From contig NZ_WTEV01000027.1 of the NCBI RefSeq assembly GCF_009795885.1, positions 1-35,772 of the forward strand: 35,772 bases of DNA. The letters are read 5' to 3'. This DNA is from Gilliamella sp. Pas-s25. GTDB taxonomy: Bacteria > Pseudomonadota > Gammaproteobacteria > Enterobacterales > Orbaceae. The notes beneath the pieces are model-generated. The model was not told the origin of the DNA. It was given only the letters and a program-made list of their open reading frames with translations, and did no database searches. The first letter of the stretch is position 1, and each line of letters opens with the position of its first letter. The position numbers and the translations under genes were made by a program. Shown one piece after another: positions 19,917 to 30,954 of the stretch.

Positions 19917-21410
19917 ATGGACAATATAATGAAATTATCAAATCAAACTTTATCACAACTACCTGAAAAGGTAGTTGTACCAAACTATGATAGAAATAAG
20001 CTTAAAACTAAAATAGTTCATCTTGGTTTTGGTGCTTTTCATCGTGCTCATCAAGCTGTTTTTACTGACATTTTGGCAACAAAATATGGAAGCGATTGGG
20101 GATATTGTGAAGTTAATTTAATCGGCGGTGAAAAACAAATTGAAGATTTAAAGCAGCAAGATTACCTATTTAGTGTGTGTGAAATGGCTTATGATAATTG
20201 GAATTCGCGCGTTGTCGGGGTTGCCAAAGAGGCATTACATGCTGATATTGATGGTATTGCAAAAATATTAGAAGTTATGACACGCCCTGAAATCGCTATC
20301 ATTTCAATAACTGTTACTGAAAAGGGATATTGTTATTTACCGTCAACGGCATCAATTGATCTAAATAACCCGCTGATTAAACACGATATTGAAAATGCAG
20401 CTAAACCGAAAACTGTTCCGGGTCTGATCGTTGAGGCATTACGTTTACGTAAAGAAAAAGGTTTAAAACCGTTTACGGTAATGTCCTGTGATAATATGCC
20501 AGAAAATGGTCATGTGACACGTAATGTTGTTTTGGCGTTAGCCAAACAACGTGATCCAAGTTTGGCTAGTTGGATCGACCAAAATGTGACATTCCCATCA
20601 ACAATGGTTGACCGAATTGTACCTGCCGTGACACCTGAAACCATGGAAAAAATCCAAAAACAACTGGGTGGTATTGAAGATCCGGCGGGCGTTGCCGGTG
20701 AGCCATTTAAGCAATGGGTTATTGAAGATAACTTTGTTGCTGGCAGACCCGAGTGGCAAAAAGCCGGTGCTGAACTTGTTAGTGATGTCTTGCCTTATGA
20801 AGAGATGAAGCTACGTATGTTAAATGGTAGTCACTCGTTTTTAGCTTATTTAGGCTATTTAGCAGGTTATTTACATATTGATGAATGCATGCAAGATCCT
20901 AATTATGTGAAAGCTGCAAGACATTTGATGATAAATGAACAAGCAAGCACATTACGAGTAAAAGGAGTTGATTTACAGGCTTATGCTGATTCGTTGCTTG
21001 ATCGTTATCGCAATACAGGTTTAAAACATCGTACTTGGCAAATAGCCATGGATGGTACTTTAAAATTACCCCAACGTATGCTCGATTCAGTCCGTTTTCA
21101 TTTAGCGAATAACACACCTTTTGATTGCCTAGCTTTAGGTATTGCAGCTTGGATGAGATATGTAAGTGGGACTGATGATGCTGGTAAGATGATTGAGATA
21201 AGTGATCCAATTGCTGATAAGTTGAAAGAACTAGTAGCAAACAGCCAAGATAATCAAGAACGGGTAAAATTGCTATTGTCATTATCACATGTATTTGGTG
21301 ATGATCTACCTAACAATAAATGTTTTGTTGAACAGGTAACTAAAGCTTATTTAGCTTTGCGGGATACTGGCGCTAAAAAGTCAGTTGAACAATTAGCAGA
21401 AAGTTTTTAA
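19917..21410 (+). CDS. uxuB: Fructuronate reductase (mannitol dehydrogenase family)
   Basis: NAD-dependent long-chain polyol dehydrogenase that reduces D-fructuronate to D-mannonate. The 497-aa product (E. coli 486) has the Rossmann start VHLGFGAFHRAHQA, VTEKGYC, the conserved VMSCDNMPENGHV and DRIVPAVTPET stretches, and the catalytic motif KLRMLNGSHSFLAYLGYL. A better start may be ATG 19929, which has TGGA seven bases upstream and no loss of conserved residues. The uxaC and manD neighbours favour UxuB over mannitol or tagaturonate reductase activity. It begins 12 bases after the transporter stop and is followed by a terminator. Confidence 0.93.
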   Translation: MDNIMKLSNQTLSQLPEKVVVPNYDRNKLKTKIVHLGFGAFHRAHQAVFTDILATKYGSDWGYCEVNLIGGEKQIEDLKQQDYLFSVCEMAYDNWNSRVVGVAKEALHADIDGIAKILEVMTRPEIAIISITVTEKGYCYLPSTASIDLNNPLIKHDIENAAKPKTVPGLIVEALRLRKEKGLKPFTVMSCDNMPENGHVTRNVVLALAKQRDPSLASWIDQNVTFPSTMVDRIVPAVTPETMEKIQKQLGGIEDPAGVAGEPFKQWVIEDNFVAGRPEWQKAGAELVSDVLPYEEMKLRMLNGSHSFLAYLGYLAGYLHIDECMQDPNYVKAARHLMINEQASTLRVKGVDLQAYADSLLDRYRNTGLKHRTWQIAMDGTLKLPQRMLDSVRFHLANNTPFDCLALGIAAWMRYVSGTDDAGKMIEISDPIADKLKELVANSQDNQERVKLLLSLSHVFGDDLPNNKCFVEQVTKAYLALRDTGAKKSVEQLAESF

Positions 21411-21456
21411 AGTTTTTTTAAACATTACTAACACAACTAACATAATTAATAAAAAC

Positions 21457-21492
21457 AAAGTGTAATTGCTAGACATAGCATTACACTTTTCA
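21457..21492 (+). terminator. Terminator of the hexuronate operon
   Basis: A 10-bp stem (AAAGTGTAAT with ATTACACTTT), a one-base bulge, four more pairs and a GACA loop, followed by TTTT interrupted by C. It lies 47 bases after the uxuB stop. Confidence 0.85.
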
Positions 21493-21614
21493 TTTCAATT
21501 TAAATTTAGTGCAAGTAACCTTTCTATAATTATGTCTATTTATCAAAAAAACTTTTCTTATATTTAAAAATCCCCTACTATTCTGCATAATTTAATTTTC
21601 ACATAAGATGATAT

Positions 21615-22298
21615 ATGTTTAAATCTGCCGACTTAAATATTTCAGAACCCGTTAATCAACAAATTTACCGTAAATTAAGAAAAGCGATTATTACTTGTCA
21701 GGTATTGCCTGGTGTTTTACTGTCAGAAAAAGAGATTTCTAGTCAATTTAGTGTTTCAAGGCAACCGGTTAGAGAAGCGTTCATTAAATTAGCTGAAGCG
21801 GGACTTGTGCAAATTCTTCCACAACGAGGAACATTTGTTACAAAAATATCGATTAAGAAAGTTATTGATGGTCAATTTATCCGAGATGCTGTTGAGTGTG
21901 CAATTATCAAACAAGTAGCACTAAGGATTAGTGAGGCCGATATTTTATTGCTGCAAAAAAATCTTGATGAACAAAAACAAGCTAATAAACATAAGAATAT
22001 TCATTATTTTCTTGAAAAAGATGATGAATTTCATCAAATTTTAATGAATGTGATAGACTGCCAAATGGCTTGGGAAAGTGTCGAGAACATTAAAGCAATG
22101 ATGGATCGAGTCAGATTTCTTTCATTAGAACAGATTTCTCCGCCAGAGGATCTTGTTAAACAACATGAAAAAATTCTGATAGCTTTAAAAAATCATGATC
22201 CCGAGCTTGCTGCTATAGCTCAACATGAACATTTATCGGCTATTTTAGAAACAATAAAAATAGTGTCTAAGCAGAAAAATGAATGGTTTGTTGATTAG
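21615..22298 (+). CDS. GntR-family (FadR subgroup) transcriptional regulator
   Basis: A 227-aa regulator with an N-terminal winged helix-turn-helix (about residues 12-75: SEKEISSQFSVSRQPVREAFIKLAEAGLV...RGTFVTKIS) and a C-terminal helical FCD ligand domain (about 85-215; DDEFHQILMNVIDC and QHEHLSAIL hold likely metal or ligand residues). The family includes UxuR, ExuR and FadR. Its position after the hexuronate operon, with its own promoter region of about 120 bases, suggests it controls that operon in response to a uronate intermediate. It is not a close enough match for me to name it UxuR. Confidence 0.9.
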   Translation: MFKSADLNISEPVNQQIYRKLRKAIITCQVLPGVLLSEKEISSQFSVSRQPVREAFIKLAEAGLVQILPQRGTFVTKISIKKVIDGQFIRDAVECAIIKQVALRISEADILLLQKNLDEQKQANKHKNIHYFLEKDDEFHQILMNVIDCQMAWESVENIKAMMDRVRFLSLEQISPPEDLVKQHEKILIALKNHDPELAAIAQHEHLSAILETIKIVSKQKNEWFVD

Positions 22299-22381
22299 TA
22301 TTTATTAAAGCTATGGATTGTTCTTTTTGGTGTATATAAATATGTCGTTTATCTTTTTTATAACTTGATTTATTTGAATGA

Positions 22382-22978
22382 TTATTTATTTTTACGCAAA
22401 TAGCCTAAAGCGCCAGCAATCTCTATTGTCCATATTCCATTTTTAAAAATTAAAGGAAACGTTGCTCGACTGCTTGCATTAGGTCCTGGGTTTTGTTGCA
22501 CTATTTCAATTTCGGTATTAGTTACTTTACTGATAATAGCTACATGCCCATAGCTAGACCAATTAAGGACAATAATATCATCCACCTGCGGTTTAGTAGG
22601 TGAGCCATTATGAAATTGTAATAAATTGCGTTGACGATTTATTTTTCCATCAGCAATTGATGGGTCAAAAAAATCTTTAGCATGGCCATAGCTATTTGGC
22701 ATTTTATGATTAAAACGCTGATAATAATAGCGTTTAATAAATTCAACACATTGATATTTCTGGCCTAAGTTATAGCCGTCTTGCGTGACATTTCTTCCAC
22801 TTACATTATAAATGCTACCATTATAATAGACTTTCACCCCATTAAATTCATCAACGACCTTGCCAATTTTTTGTTTATCAATTTCAACATTGGCAAAAGC
22901 ACACGAATAAAGTGTATAGTAGCTTAATATTGATAATCGCCAAAATAAGAATAGGCTTTTTTTATGGCTCCATAGCAT
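22382..22978 (-). CDS. Secreted CHAP-domain amidase/peptidase
   Basis: The 198-aa product has a basic, hydrophobic N-terminus and a plausible signal peptidase site after SCAFA (residue 29). The CHAP (NlpC/P60-like) fold follows with the catalytic cysteine in YQCVEFIKRYYYQ (C77) and histidine in SSYGHVAIIS (H145). The layout is close to the amidase half of glutathionylspermidine synthetase/amidase, but a signal peptide indicates an envelope or secreted role, such as peptidoglycan cleavage. It converges with the regulator gene and stands alone, with no immunity or secretion gene nearby. The exact substrate is unknown. Confidence 0.82.
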   Translation of the reverse strand: MLWSHKKSLFLFWRLSILSYYTLYSCAFANVEIDKQKIGKVVDEFNGVKVYYNGSIYNVSGRNVTQDGYNLGQKYQCVEFIKRYYYQRFNHKMPNSYGHAKDFFDPSIADGKINRQRNLLQFHNGSPTKPQVDDIIVLNWSSYGHVAIISKVTNTEIEIVQQNPGPNASSRATFPLIFKNGIWTIEIAGALGYLRKNK

Positions 22979-23252
22979 TTTTTATTTCCTTTGTTTTTAT
23001 AATCTATTATTAAATCTAATGGTTATTCTATTAAGAAAATAAATAAAATCTAATAATAACAAATTTATAGTAATATTATCACGTTATCTTATATTAAACT
23101 TACTAGTGTGATATTTATGAGTAAAATAGCGTCTATTTTTTGGATAGGTTAGTGACTGATGATGGTAAATGATTATTCTCTGCTTACAATCTGAATAATC
23201 CTATTCATCATTACGATAACTATGTTTGAGTTAGTAATAGCGGGGTTGTAGG

Positions 23253-23531
23253 ATGATTAAGAAAGTTAAAATAAATGTGAGTGGACGAGTACAAGGCGTT
23301 GGATTTCGTTTTTTTACTTATCAGCAAGCCCAAAAGCTAGGATTAGTTGGTTATGTTCGCAATTTAGAGAATGGCGATGTTGAAATTATTGCTCAAGGTG
23401 ACGGCTTACAAATAGCCAAATTAACAAAATGGATTGAAAATGGTGGGCCTGCCTCGTCGCGTATTTCACATATAAATATTTGTGAATTATTGCCACAAAA
23501 TGATTTAACTTCTTTTAATGTTCGATATTAA
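23253..23531 (+). CDS. acyP: Acylphosphatase
   Basis: A small 92-aa enzyme that hydrolyses acyl phosphates such as carbamoyl or acetyl phosphate. VSGRVQGVGFRFFTYQQAQKLG contains the phosphate-binding loop with the catalytic arginine (GFR), and GYVRNLENGDVEIIAQG contains the catalytic Asn. Same size as E. coli YccX. The lptC gene starts 82 bases downstream in the same direction; acyP is not a usual member of the lpt operon. Confidence 0.95.
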   Translation: MIKKVKINVSGRVQGVGFRFFTYQQAQKLGLVGYVRNLENGDVEIIAQGDGLQIAKLTKWIENGGPASSRISHINICELLPQNDLTSFNVRY

Positions 23532-23612
23532 TTTAATAAAAAATAAAGTAAAATAATTAAAATTTTGGACATTCGAAATAATAATTTCTAATTAATGTGA
23601 ATAACGTATGTT

Positions 23613-24176
23613 ATGAATAAAAAAAATCTAATCTGTTTTTTACTGCTCATTGTTGTTATCGGTGTTTATTACAATTATCAGAAAGGAGATGGGGCAGTAA
23701 GCCAATCTACTCAAGATGTATCAGATAAACCGATTTATCAAAGTGATAACATGTTAACAGATATTTATGACTTATCAGGGGAACTTGTGTATAAAATTGA
23801 GTCGAGTAATGTTAGGCATTATGATAATTCAGGTAATACTGAATTTGATTTGCCCAGTTTTACCATTTATGATCAACAACATATAGCTATATGGCATATT
23901 AAGGCGAAGCAAGCGACGCTAACGAGCGATAAACTTTTGTATCTTTATCATGATGTGCAATTAGATAATTTGACACAAGAATCCCAATTAAAACAAGTAA
24001 AAACAGATAATGCTGCAGTAGATTTAACTTCACAGTTAGTTACATCAAAAGATCCCGTCATCATTAATGGAGTGGGGTTTTATTCCACTGGTATTGGTTT
24101 AGCAGGCGATTTACATGCAAAAACGGCTAACATACTTGAAAATGTAAAAACATATTATAACACTGAGGCAAAATAA
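23613..24176 (+). CDS. lptC: LPS export protein LptC
   Basis: Bitopic inner-membrane protein that takes LPS from LptB2FG and passes it to LptA. The 187-aa product (E. coli 191) has a single N-terminal membrane helix (about residues 5-20) and a periplasmic beta-jellyroll. Sequence similarity is low, but size, DNMLTDIYDLSGELVYKIESSNVRHYDNSG and the order with lptA-lptB leave little doubt. The next gene begins 3 bases after its stop. Confidence 0.93.
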   Translation: MNKKNLICFLLLIVVIGVYYNYQKGDGAVSQSTQDVSDKPIYQSDNMLTDIYDLSGELVYKIESSNVRHYDNSGNTEFDLPSFTIYDQQHIAIWHIKAKQATLTSDKLLYLYHDVQLDNLTQESQLKQVKTDNAAVDLTSQLVTSKDPVIINGVGFYSTGIGLAGDLHAKTANILENVKTYYNTEAK

Positions 24177-24179
24177 AAC

Positions 24180-24722
24180 ATGAGTTCGCTAAAACAAGTT
24201 GTTTGTTCATTAATTTTATTGCTACCTATCTCTTTAAGTAGTTTTGCAAATGGGCCGACTACGCAACCTGCAGATCCCAAGATGTTTGCCGATAATAAAC
24301 CCATTGCAATTGATGCCGATAATCAACAGATTGATATTGAAAATAATACTATTACATTTATTGGCAATGTGGTCATTGTGCAAGAAGGATTAACCATAAA
24401 AGCGGATAAAGTGGTTGTCACTGAAATGCAAAATACAGAAAAACAAAAAATTACAGCTTATGGTAATCCAGTGAATTATAAGCAAATCTTGCCGAAAAAC
24501 AATAAGGTTGTCACAGGGCACTCTTCACAAGTAATTTACAATGTAAAACAAAATAATATTGTGTTACAAGGGAAGGCAGAGTTATTTCAACAAGACAATC
24601 ATATTGTAAGTGAAATGATTATTTATGATGTCAAAAAACAGCAAATATTTGCGCAGCCAGGTAAGAATAGGCGAGTTAAAAGCACTATCATCCCAAACCA
24701 AGTTAAAGAGATGAGCAAATAA
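24180..24722 (+). CDS. lptA: LPS transport periplasmic protein LptA
   Basis: The periplasmic bridge of the LPS transport machine. The 180-aa product has a cleavable signal peptide (site after SSFA, about residue 23) and the OstA-type jellyroll with [41 protein letters not shown], a clear family pattern. One base separates it from lptB, so the three lpt genes and rpoN form one tight operon. Confidence 0.96.
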   Translation: MSSLKQVVCSLILLLPISLSSFANGPTTQPADPKMFADNKPIAIDADNQQIDIENNTITFIGNVVIVQEGLTIKADKVVVTEMQNTEKQKITAYGNPVNYKQILPKNNKVVTGHSSQVIYNVKQNNIVLQGKAELFQQDNHIVSEMIIYDVKKQQIFAQPGKNRRVKSTIIPNQVKEMSK

Positions 24723-24723
24723 A

Positions 24724-25449
24724 ATGTCAATTTTAAAAGCGGAAAATCTAGCTAAAGTATACAAAAAACGCCGTGTAGTTGAAGATGTCAGTTTAACCGT
24801 TAATTCTGGCGAAATCGTTGGGTTATTAGGACCAAATGGTGCAGGTAAAACCACCACTTTTTACATGGTGGTTGGTATTGTGACCTTAAATGCGGGTAAA
24901 ATTTACCTTGATGATCATGATATCAGCATTTTACCTCTACACGAACGAGCACAAAAAGGCATCGGCTATTTACCGCAAGAGGCCTCTATTTTTAGAAAAT
25001 TGTCTGTTATTGATAACATTATGGCAATTTTAGAAACGCGCAAAGATATTGATAAAAATGAAAAAATTGATCGCGCTGAAGAGTTACTTGAAGAGTTCCA
25101 TATTACGCATATTCGTGACAGTATAGGGCAATCTTTATCCGGTGGTGAAAGACGCCGAGTTGAAATTGCTCGCGCATTAGCAGCTAATCCTAAATTTATT
25201 TTACTTGATGAACCTTTTGCGGGCGTTGACCCGATTTCAGTAATAGATATCAAAAGTATTATTAAACATCTACGTGATCGAGGACTAGGCGTATTAATAA
25301 CTGATCATAATGTGCGTGAAACGTTAGATGTTTGTGAGCGTGCTTATATTGTTAATAAAGGTCATTTAATTGCTGAAGGTTCGCCTAATGATATTTTAAG
25401 TAACGAATATGTAAAACGCGTTTACTTAGGAAACGAGTTCAGGCTATGA
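24724..25449 (+). CDS. lptB: LPS export ABC transporter ATP-binding protein LptB
   Basis: Cytoplasmic ATPase that powers LPS extraction with LptF and LptG (not in the window). The 241-aa product (E. coli 241) has Walker [10 protein letters not shown], the Q-loop in YLPQEASIF, signature [16 protein letters not shown], Walker [14 protein letters not shown] and the H-loop in [10 protein letters not shown]. The stop codon overlaps the rpoN start in ATGA. Confidence 0.98.
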   Translation: MSILKAENLAKVYKKRRVVEDVSLTVNSGEIVGLLGPNGAGKTTTFYMVVGIVTLNAGKIYLDDHDISILPLHERAQKGIGYLPQEASIFRKLSVIDNIMAILETRKDIDKNEKIDRAEELLEEFHITHIRDSIGQSLSGGERRRVEIARALAANPKFILLDEPFAGVDPISVIDIKSIIKHLRDRGLGVLITDHNVRETLDVCERAYIVNKGHLIAEGSPNDILSNEYVKRVYLGNEFRL

Positions 25450-26864
25450 TAAAACCTAGTTTACAACTGAAAGTATCTCAACAATTATCTATGACGCCAC
25501 AATTACAATTGGCGATTCGATTACTACAGTTGTCAACTTTAGAACTTCAACAAGAGATTCAAACCGAGCTTGAAAATAACCCATTGCTTGAAGTGGCTGA
25601 TCAATATCACGAAATTGATGTAGAACAAAAATTTCAAGATGAAAATATCGATACCCGCGAAGCCTTAGATAGCCGAGAAATACCTGAATCTATTCCATTA
25701 GATGCCTCATTAGATGATATCTATACCGCAGGAACCCCCTCTGGTACTCATTCTGATTATCGTAATGATGAATTGCCTATCTATCAAGGTGAAACTCACG
25801 AAACGTTACATGATTATTTAAGATGGCAACTTGAGTTAACGCCTTTTAGTGATACTGACAGGGCGATAGCGGTGTCGATTATTGAAGCGATTGATGAGCA
25901 GGGGTATCTAACGGTTTCTCTCGATGAAATTTTGGAAGAGCAGGGTAATGACGAAATTGAACTGAACGAAGTTGAAACTGTTTTAAAGCGTATTTGGCAT
26001 TTTGATCCAATTGGCGTTGGAGCCAGATCGTTACAAGAGTGTTTGTCTATCCAAATTCAACATTTAACCTATCCATTACTAGTTAAACCAATTATTGATA
26101 ACTACTTAGATTTATTAGCGACTCGAGATTATAGAACTTTAAAAAAAGTATTAAATGCTAGTGATGAGCAGTTAAAAGAAGCAGTCAATTTTATTCAACA
26201 TCTACAGCCATACCCAGGTGATTCAGTCAATACTACACCGCCAGATTATGTGATCCCTGATGTTGTAGTAAAAAAATTGAATGGAAACTGGATTGTTGAT
26301 TTGAATAATGACAATATGCCACGCTTACGCATTAATAAGCAATACGCCGCAATGGAAAAGATAGCAAATGAAAGTGATAGCCAGTATATTCGATCACATT
26401 TGCAAAATGCGAATTGGTTTATTAAAAGTATTGAAAACCGTAATGAAACATTACTTAAAGTAAGTCAATTTATTGTTGAGCATCAGCAAGCATTTTTTGA
26501 ACACGGCACTGAATACATGAAACCAATGATTTTGTCTGATGTTGCAACAGCAATTGACATGCACGAATCAACGATTTCCCGTGTAACAACACAGAAATAT
26601 TTACAATGCCCTACAGGAATATTTGAGTTAAAATTCTTTTTTTCTAGCCATGTAAACACAGAATCAGGTGGCGAAGCCTCGTCGACGGCTATTCGTGCTT
26701 TAATTAAAAAATATATATTGGCAGAAGATCGCAAAAAACCATTAAGTGATAGTAAATTGGTCGCAATACTTGAAGAGCAAGGTATAATTATTGCCCGTCG
26801 AACCGTAGCAAAATACCGTGAAGCCTTATTAATTCCGCCATCAAGTCAACGAAAACAGCTTTAA
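25446..26864 (+). CDS. rpoN: RNA polymerase sigma-54 factor
   Basis: Sigma-54 directs RNA polymerase to -24/-12 promoters that need an activator ATPase. The 472-aa product (E. coli 477) has region I ([19 protein letters not shown]), an acidic region II, the core-binding and HTH regions ([25 protein letters not shown]) and the RpoN box [10 protein letters not shown] that reads the -24 element. It overlaps lptB by 4 bases. Unlike in enterobacteria, hpf and ptsN do not follow; a convergent methyltransferase does. Confidence 0.98.
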   Translation: MIKPSLQLKVSQQLSMTPQLQLAIRLLQLSTLELQQEIQTELENNPLLEVADQYHEIDVEQKFQDENIDTREALDSREIPESIPLDASLDDIYTAGTPSGTHSDYRNDELPIYQGETHETLHDYLRWQLELTPFSDTDRAIAVSIIEAIDEQGYLTVSLDEILEEQGNDEIELNEVETVLKRIWHFDPIGVGARSLQECLSIQIQHLTYPLLVKPIIDNYLDLLATRDYRTLKKVLNASDEQLKEAVNFIQHLQPYPGDSVNTTPPDYVIPDVVVKKLNGNWIVDLNNDNMPRLRINKQYAAMEKIANESDSQYIRSHLQNANWFIKSIENRNETLLKVSQFIVEHQQAFFEHGTEYMKPMILSDVATAIDMHESTISRVTTQKYLQCPTGIFELKFFFSSHVNTESGGEASSTAIRALIKKYILAEDRKKPLSDSKLVAILEEQGIIIARRTVAKYREALLIPPSSQRKQL

Positions 26865-26880
26865 AGATAAAGCTGTTTAT
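26853..26880 (+). terminator. Hairpin overlapping the rpoN stop codon
   Basis: AAACAGCTTT pairs with AAAGCTGTTT around a six-base loop; the left arm includes the last rpoN codons. Only a short T-run follows on either strand, so it may serve both converging genes weakly. Confidence 0.65.
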
Positions 26881-26894
26881 AAAAACTGATTATT

Positions 26895-27659
26895 TTAAAT
26901 GACTTTTTCAGTTTCAATAATCATCATATCCGTAGTAAAAGAACCATCTGCTTGAAGTTCAAAATAATTTTTTGTATCGTCAGCTGCCGTTTCTTGGTAA
27001 ATGCGTATTGCCTCAATTAACTGTTCAGGGGTACGCATTCGTTTAACCCATGTATCAAAAGAGAGCGTTAAACGGTGGCGGGCTATATTATTAATGACAA
27101 AACCTGCTTCAGTTAAAAAGGTTAACCACTCACCGGGGGTATAGTCGCGAACGTGTGATGTATCACGCAAAGCTTCAACAGTTTGTAGCCAAATATCTAA
27201 TACAGGATGACCAGGTGAAACAACATCCATAATAATTAATTTACCACCAGCTTTGGTTATGCGATGGATCTGTCGAATACTTTTGCCCACATCATGCCAG
27301 TGATGTGCTGAATAGCGGCTGACAACAATATCAAATTGATTATCAGCAAAAGGTGGATATTCAGCATAACCTTGCTTAACGGTTATATTTTGTAAACCGC
27401 GCTCTTTCGCTGTTTGCGCTACAACCGATAACATTTCATTTGAAAGGTCATAGGCTGTAACATGTTTAACATATTTTGCTGCAATAAAACTGACATGACC
27501 TGCGCCACATCCCATATCAAGTAGACTTGCCGCGGAATGTGGTATAAGTAGGTTAGATAAATATTCAAGATCAGGCCCTTGAGCATGTACTTTACTGGTT
27601 AAATAAGCATTGGCTTGTTCGCCAAACTGCTGTTTAACATTGTCATGATGTGTTGCCAT
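26895..27659 (-). CDS. Class I SAM-dependent methyltransferase
   Basis: A 254-aa cytoplasmic methyltransferase with motif I LLDMGCGAGHVSF (about residues 46-58), an acidic residue at the end of beta-2 (VTAYDLSNEM) and the post-motif FDIVVSRYSAHHWHD. The fold and HHW motif resemble the UbiE/YcgJ/YafE group (methyltransf_11). The C-terminal half is less conserved. The substrate is not evident. It lies downstream of leuD with a hairpin between, so it may be transcribed with the leu operon or alone. Confidence 0.85.
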   Translation of the reverse strand: MATHHDNVKQQFGEQANAYLTSKVHAQGPDLEYLSNLLIPHSAASLLDMGCGAGHVSFIAAKYVKHVTAYDLSNEMLSVVAQTAKERGLQNITVKQGYAEYPPFADNQFDIVVSRYSAHHWHDVGKSIRQIHRITKAGGKLIIMDVVSPGHPVLDIWLQTVEALRDTSHVRDYTPGEWLTFLTEAGFVINNIARHRLTLSFDTWVKRMRTPEQLIEAIRIYQETAADDTKNYFELQADGSFTTDMMIIETEKVI

Positions 27660-27674
27660 TGTTGATTCTCATTA

Positions 27675-27696
27675 TTGGGCGCAAATAAGCGCCCAA
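27675..27696. other. GC-rich hairpin between leuD and the methyltransferase gene
   Basis: TTGGGCGC pairs with GCGCCCAA around AAATAA. It is strong, but no T-run follows in the leu direction, so it may be an attenuating or mRNA-stabilising hairpin rather than a full terminator. Confidence 0.6.
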
Positions 27697-27705
27697 AAGT
27701 TAAAG

Positions 27706-28308
27706 TTAAGCTAAAAATGAAGGGATTTTTTGTTCAAAGTCGCTAATTGCTTCTTCATGTTGTAAGGTTAAGCCAATATTATCTAACCCATTTAACAAGC
27801 AATGACGTTTAAAAGCATCAATTTTAAATGTATATTGCTTGTCGCCAGCAATAACAACTTCCTTGACTAAATCAATGGTAAACTCGATGCCTTCATTGGC
27901 TTCGACAATTTTAAACAGCTCATCGACATCTTCTTCGGATAAATTAACCAATAGTAACTGATTGTTAAATGAGTTATTATAAAAGATATCGGCAAAGCTT
28001 GAACCAATAATAGTTTTAAAACCATAATCAGCTAATGCCCAAGGGGCATGTTCACGAGAAGAACCACATCCAAAATTTTCACGTGCTAATAAAATGCTGG
28101 CACCTTTATAGCGGGGTTTATTCAAGACAAATTCAGGATTAGGCTGCTCGCCAGCATCATCTAAAAAACGCCATTCATGAAAGGCATGTTTACCAAATCC
28201 AGTACGTGTTACTTTCTGTAAAAACTGTTTTGGAATGATTGCATCTGTATCAACATTAGCCGCGTCCAAAGGAACAACCAATCCGGTGTGTTTTGTAAAT
28301 TTAGCCAT
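27706..28308 (-). CDS. leuD: 3-isopropylmalate dehydratase small subunit
   Basis: Swivelling-domain subunit that pairs with LeuC to isomerise 2- to 3-isopropylmalate. The 200-aa product (E. coli 201) has [20 protein letters not shown] at the start and the substrate-binding [16 protein letters not shown]. It lies 11 bases after leuC and is the last gene of the leu operon. Confidence 0.98.
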   Translation of the reverse strand: MAKFTKHTGLVVPLDAANVDTDAIIPKQFLQKVTRTGFGKHAFHEWRFLDDAGEQPNPEFVLNKPRYKGASILLARENFGCGSSREHAPWALADYGFKTIIGSSFADIFYNNSFNNQLLLVNLSEEDVDELFKIVEANEGIEFTIDLVKEVVIAGDKQYTFKIDAFKRHCLLNGLDNIGLTLQHEEAISDFEQKIPSFLA

Positions 28309-28319
28309 GACAAGTCTCC

Positions 28320-29720
28320 TTAAAACGGTTTGCGAATATCAGTAAAATGACCAGTAATAGCCGCTGCAGCTGCCATAGCAGGGCTGACTAAATGGGTTCT
28401 GGCATCCCGCCCTTGGCGACCTTCAAAATTACGATTACTGGTTGATGCGCAGCGATCCCCAGGTGCTAATTTATCGTCATTCATTGCAAGGCACATTGAA
28501 CAGCCCGGTAACCGCCATTCAAAACCAGCGTCGATAAAAATTTTATCTAATCCTTCGGCTTCGGCTTGTTCTTTGACAGGACCTGATCCTGGCACGACTA
28601 ATGCTTGTACACCTTCTGCCACTTTACGACCTTTAGCCATTTGCGCTGCTGCGCGTAAATCTTCAATTCGCGAATTTGTACATGAGCCAATAAACACTTT
28701 ATTGATTTTAATATCTGTCATTTTGGTGCCAGCGGTTAATCCCATATAAGTTAATGCGCGTTCTGCTGAATGTTTCTCGATAGGATCAGTAAAACAATCA
28801 GGATTGGGTACTGTTGCGTCAATCGACGTGACTTGACCCGGATTTGTTCCCCAAGTGACTTGAGGTGCAATATCTTTACCTTCAAGTGTGACCACGGTAT
28901 CAAACTGCGCACCGTCATCGGTTTTTAGGGTTTTCCAATAGGCAACAGCTTTTTCAAAATTTTCGCCCTTTGGCGAAAACTGACGACCTTTCAAGTACTC
29001 AAAAGTCACTTCATCTGGCGCAATAATACCAGCTTTAGCTCCCATCTCGATTGCCATATTGCATAATGTCATGCGTCCTTCCATTGATAATGATTTAATG
29101 GCATCACCACAAAATTCAACTACATGCCCAGTACCACCAGCACTGGTGGTTTTACCGATAATCGCTAATATAATATCTTTGGCAGTGATTCCTTCAGCTA
29201 CTTGACCTTTGACCTCGATTTTCATGGTTTTAGCTCGACCTTGTTTTAAAGTTTGGGTGGCTAATACATGCTCAACTTCAGAGGTGCCAATTCCAAATGC
29301 GAGTGCACCAAATGCGCCATGTGTTGCGGTATGTGAATCACCACACACAATAGTCATACCGGGTAAAGTCATACCTTGTTCAGGGCCGACCACATGGACA
29401 ATACCACGTAATGGGCTTTGTAAATCATATAACGAAACACCAAACTCTTTGGCATTTTTTGCCAGTTCAGTTAATTGAATGCGAGCCATTTCGCTACAAG
29501 CATTTAAATCATTACTTTTGGTTGAAGTATTATGATCCATGGTCGCAAAAGTTTTATGAGGCTGACGAACCTTACGATTCATTGCTCGCAAACCATCAAA
29601 TGCTTGTGGAGAGGTGACTTCATGCACTAAATGACGATCAATATATAAAATAGGTGTTTCGTTTGGTGCTTCATAAACGACATGTGCATCATATAATTTT
29701 TGATACAGTGTTTTTGACAT
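28320..29720 (-). CDS. leuC: 3-isopropylmalate dehydratase large subunit
   Basis: Aconitase-type 4Fe-4S hydro-lyase. The 466-aa product equals the E. coli length. The cluster cysteines are visible in [15 protein letters not shown] and [43 protein letters not shown] is the typical central pattern. AAGGAATATGCA lies before the ATG. It acts with LeuD in the cytoplasm. Confidence 0.98.
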   Translation of the reverse strand: MSKTLYQKLYDAHVVYEAPNETPILYIDRHLVHEVTSPQAFDGLRAMNRKVRQPHKTFATMDHNTSTKSNDLNACSEMARIQLTELAKNAKEFGVSLYDLQSPLRGIVHVVGPEQGMTLPGMTIVCGDSHTATHGAFGALAFGIGTSEVEHVLATQTLKQGRAKTMKIEVKGQVAEGITAKDIILAIIGKTTSAGGTGHVVEFCGDAIKSLSMEGRMTLCNMAIEMGAKAGIIAPDEVTFEYLKGRQFSPKGENFEKAVAYWKTLKTDDGAQFDTVVTLEGKDIAPQVTWGTNPGQVTSIDATVPNPDCFTDPIEKHSAERALTYMGLTAGTKMTDIKINKVFIGSCTNSRIEDLRAAAQMAKGRKVAEGVQALVVPGSGPVKEQAEAEGLDKIFIDAGFEWRLPGCSMCLAMNDDKLAPGDRCASTSNRNFEGRQGRDARTHLVSPAMAAAAAITGHFTDIRKPF

Positions 29721-29806
29721 TGCATATTCCTTATTATTTTTACAACAAGTACTAACGACTTGGTTTATCGCATTATTTTATTTACGGTTATAATCAAACC
29801 ATGCGG

Positions 29807-30889
<1,083 letters not shown>

Positions 30890-30954
30890 TTATTCCTTTA
30901 TAATCTTATTTAATCTTCTTATTTTGCTGTTAAACGAGCAAAACAAATAATTTT

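Noticed and set aside
20899-21288. A 129-aa open frame on the minus strand
   Set aside because: It lies wholly antisense inside uxuB and shows no recognisable pattern.
27675-27696. Hairpin after leuD as a leu operon terminator
   Set aside because: The stem is strong, but there is no T-run after it in either direction, so I list it only as a hairpin.
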